This document shows positions 62,226 to 64,000 of a DNA stretch of 64,000 nucleotides, one piece after another. Within the stretch, counting starts at the first letter, position 1. The number at the start of each line of letters is the position of its first letter. The position numbers and the translations under genes were made by a program. Below the pieces are notes generated by a model, which did not search any database, was not told the DNA's origin, and was given only the letters and a program-made list of their open reading frames with translations. Where the stretch lies: positions 1 through 64,000 of the forward strand of contig NZ_JAODUA010000013.1 of assembly GCF_025399895.1 (NCBI RefSeq). Direction: 5' to 3'. This stretch comes from Streptomyces sp. ASQP_92. GTDB lineage: Bacteria; Actinomycetota; Actinomycetes; Streptomycetales; Streptomycetaceae.

Positions 62226-62812
62226 CGTGCGGCGCCTTCCGTCGTGTTGGTGGGTTGTTCAGGAGTTTTCGTCATGGAGTTGATGGCCTCGACCCAGGCC
62301 GGGTGCTGCTCGGCCCGGTCGGAGCGGAAGCCCGAGTCGATGAGGCGGTCGCCGTGGCTCCAGGTGACGACGAGCAGGCCGCCCTCGGTGAGGACCTTGC
62401 CCGCGATGCCCTTGTCGAGCCGGGCGCCGCGGAGCCGGTCGGCCGGGACGAAGAAGTCGTTCGCCCCGGGACGTACGACGTCCAGGCCCGCGTCCGTCAG
62501 GGTGAGCTCGGCCTTGCTGCGTACGCCCAGGCCGTGCGCCACGATGCGGTCGAGCCACTGCCCGGCGGTGGTGGAGCCGTGGTAGCGGCCGCTCAGCCTC
62601 AGTTTCGCCTCGCCGGGCTCTTCGGGCGCGGTGAAGAGGTCGGGCAGGTCCGCCTGGAGGCGCCGGCGCCACTGCCAGCCCTGGCGCATCAGCCAGTAGA
62701 CGAGGGCCACGAAGAGCGCGAGCCCGACCAGCCAGCCGATGCGTCCGCCCCAGTTGGTCACCTCGGCGGACTTCTCCTCGGCGGCCAGATCGATCAGTGA
62801 TGCGTACGTCAC
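62222..62812 (-). CDS. Membrane protein embedded in the pyr operon
   Basis: 196 residues from the GTG at 62812, within a GTGA overlap with the pyrC stop; its own stop overlaps the carA ATG. One transmembrane helix near the N-terminus (GWLVGLALFVALVYWLMRQG) is followed by a cytoplasmic basic stretch (WQWRRRLQADLP). A beta-rich PH-like domain (about 65-180) comes next: RLSGRYHGSTTAGQWLDRIV, LTLTDAGLDVVRPGANDFFV, KVLTEGGLLVVTWSHGDRLI. Its position is conserved in my recollection of other Streptomyces. No enzymatic motif. It may tether or tune the pyrimidine enzymes at the membrane, an inference from context only. Confidence 0.87.
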   Translation of the reverse strand: MTYASLIDLAAEEKSAEVTNWGGRIGWLVGLALFVALVYWLMRQGWQWRRRLQADLPDLFTAPEEPGEAKLRLSGRYHGSTTAGQWLDRIVAHGLGVRSKAELTLTDAGLDVVRPGANDFFVPADRLRGARLDKGIAGKVLTEGGLLVVTWSHGDRLIDSGFRSDRAEQHPAWVEAINSMTKTPEQPTNTTEGAAR

Positions 62813-64000
62813 GCGAGCTTCCCGTCCACAAGCGTTGCCCGGCCCCGCAGGAAGGTGTGGGTGACACGCCCGGGCAGCTCGCGGCCCTCGTAGGGGGTGT
62901 TGCGGCTGCGGGAGGCGAAGCCCGCGGGGTTCACCTCTCCACGGTATGCCGGATCCACCAGGGTCAGGTTGGCGGGTTCGCCTGCCGAGACGGGGCGCCC
63001 GTGGCCCTGGGCCCGGCCGATCTCGGCGGGCTTGTGCGCCATGCGGTCGGCGACGCCGGCCCAGTCGAGCAGCCCGGTCTCCACCATCGTGTGCTGGACG
63101 ACCGAGAGCGCGGTCTCCAGGCCCACCATGCCCATGGCGGCCGCGGCCCACTCGCAGTCCTTGTCCTCGTGCGGGTGCGGGGCGTGGTCGGTGGCGACGA
63201 TGTCGATGGTGCCGTCGGCGAGCGCCTCGCGCAGCGCCATGACGTCCTTCTCGGTGCGCAGCGGCGGGTTGACCTTGTAGACCGGGTTGTACGAGCGGAC
63301 CAGCTCGTCGGTGAGGAGCAGGTGGTGCGGGGTGACCTCGGCGGTCACGTCGATGCCGCGGGACTTGGCCCAGCGGACGATCTCGACGGAGCCTGCGGTC
63401 GAGAGGTGGCAGATGTGCACCCGGGAGCCGACGTGCTCGGCGAGCAGCACATCGCGGGCGATGATCGACTCCTCGGCGACGGCGGGCCAGCCACCGAGGC
63501 CGAGCTCGGCCGAGACGACGCCCTCGTTCATCTGGGCGCCCTCGGTCAGGCGGGGCTCCTGGGCGTGCTGGGCGACGACGCCGCCGAAGGCCTTCACGTA
63601 CTCCAGGGCGCGACGCATGATCACCGCGTCGTGGACGCACTTGCCGTCGTCGGAGAAGACGGTGACACCGGCGGCGGAGTCGTGCATGGCGCCGAGCTCG
63701 GCGAGCTGCTTGCCTTCGAGGCCGACGGTTACGGCGCCGATGGGCTGCACGTCGCAGTAGCCGGACTCCTTGCCGAGCCGCCAGACCTGCTCGACGACGC
63801 CCGCGGTGTCGGCGACGGGGAAGGTGTTGGCCATGGCGAAGACCGAGGTGTAGCCGCCGCGCGCGGCCGCCCGGGTGCCGGTGAGGACGGTCTCGGAGTC
63901 CTCGCGGCCGGGCTCGCGCAGATGGGTGTGGAGGTCGACGAGGCCGGGCAGCAGGATCTGGCCCGCCGCGTCGACGACCGTCGCGTCGCCCGCGTCGAGG
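62809..64000 (-). CDS. pyrC: Dihydroorotase (5' end outside window)
   Basis: Partial; the frame is open to the right edge (LDAGDATVVDAAG at the end), so the true start lies beyond 64000. At least 396 residues are visible. It cyclises carbamoyl-aspartate to dihydroorotate. Type I dihydroorotase signatures: LPGLVDLHTHLREPGREDSE (metal HxH), FAMANTFPVADTAG, HICHLSTAGSVEIVRWAKSR (His), VTAEVTPHHLLLTDE and DIVATDHAPHPHEDK (catalytic Asp). The stop overlaps the next gene by 4 bp. Presumably preceded by pyrR-pyrB outside the window. Confidence 0.97.
   Translation of the reverse strand, partial: LDAGDATVVDAAGQILLPGLVDLHTHLREPGREDSETVLTGTRAAARGGYTSVFAMANTFPVADTAGVVEQVWRLGKESGYCDVQPIGAVTVGLEGKQLAELGAMHDSAAGVTVFSDDGKCVHDAVIMRRALEYVKAFGGVVAQHAQEPRLTEGAQMNEGVVSAELGLGGWPAVAEESIIARDVLLAEHVGSRVHICHLSTAGSVEIVRWAKSRGIDVTAEVTPHHLLLTDELVRSYNPVYKVNPPLRTEKDVMALREALADGTIDIVATDHAPHPHEDKDCEWAAAAMGMVGLETALSVVQHTMVETGLLDWAGVADRMAHKPAEIGRAQGHGRPVSAGEPANLTLVDPAYRGEVNPAGFASRSRNTPYEGRELPGRVTHTFLRGRATLVDGKLA

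Overview
The window reads as chromosomal DNA of a Streptomyces (or close relative). G+C is very high with G/C-dominated third codon positions, GTG/TTG starts are common, and the genes are of actinobacterial type (sIHF, DUF6230/DUF6114 pair, GuaB1, helicase-motif-less PriA). From memory, the gene order resembles the S. coelicolor SCO1428 to SCO1486 region; I could not check that by alignment.

Layout. (1) 1-12 kb, accessory and envelope genes: a repeat-filled left edge, an acyl-CoA dehydrogenase, a secreted GH18 chitinase, a TetR regulator next to a DUF6230/DUF6114/membrane-protein module, a tiny membrane protein, a secreted C39-like peptidase, a P-loop kinase, a candidate small RNA and an EccA-like TPR-AAA ATPase. 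(2) 12-21 kb, minus strand: two CNNM/CBS transporters, then a compact operon ribD-ribE-ribM-ribBA-ribH-hisE-hisG-PH protein behind an FMN riboswitch. It joins riboflavin synthesis and uptake to the first steps of histidine synthesis. (3) 21-30 kb: a modular chitinase, a ROK repressor divergent from an MFS permease, an alginate-lyase-like enzyme, a uracil/xanthine permease and a DUF5995 protein. The two chitinase promoters share the same two-operator DasR-like architecture. (4) 30-35.5 kb: flavin amine oxidase, nitrilase-family hydrolase, Lrp/AsnC regulator and amino-acid permease. TTGCGCAA-like sites in helical phase stand in front of both the hydrolase and the permease, so this looks like one regulon for uptake and oxidative/hydrolytic breakdown of an amino acid or amine. 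(5) 36-44.5 kb: SGNH hydrolase, GuaB1 (probable GMP reductase), a lipoprotein RNase with its barstar inhibitor, ATP-dependent DNA ligase, a glutamine-synthetase-like/amidohydrolase pair (a split FluG), and a SorC regulator. (6) 44.5-64 kb, essential housekeeping genes, mostly minus strand: rpe, rsmB, fmt, priA, metK, coaBC, rpoZ, gmk, sihF, then the pyrimidine operon pyrC-(membrane protein)-carA-carB-pyrD-pyrF.

No tRNA, rRNA, IS element, prophage or CRISPR array was seen. The main repeat feature is a pair of inverted intergenic repeat clusters at about 0.13-0.6 kb and 33.1-33.5 kb. They share an identical 53-bp core and a roughly 57-bp tandem unit.

The best candidates for something new are: the Lrp-controlled amine-oxidase/nitrilase/permease module; the lipoprotein RNase with overlapping barstar gene; the split FluG pair; a putative sRNA at about 9.87 kb; and a five-codon leader ORF with hairpin at 48.17 kb.
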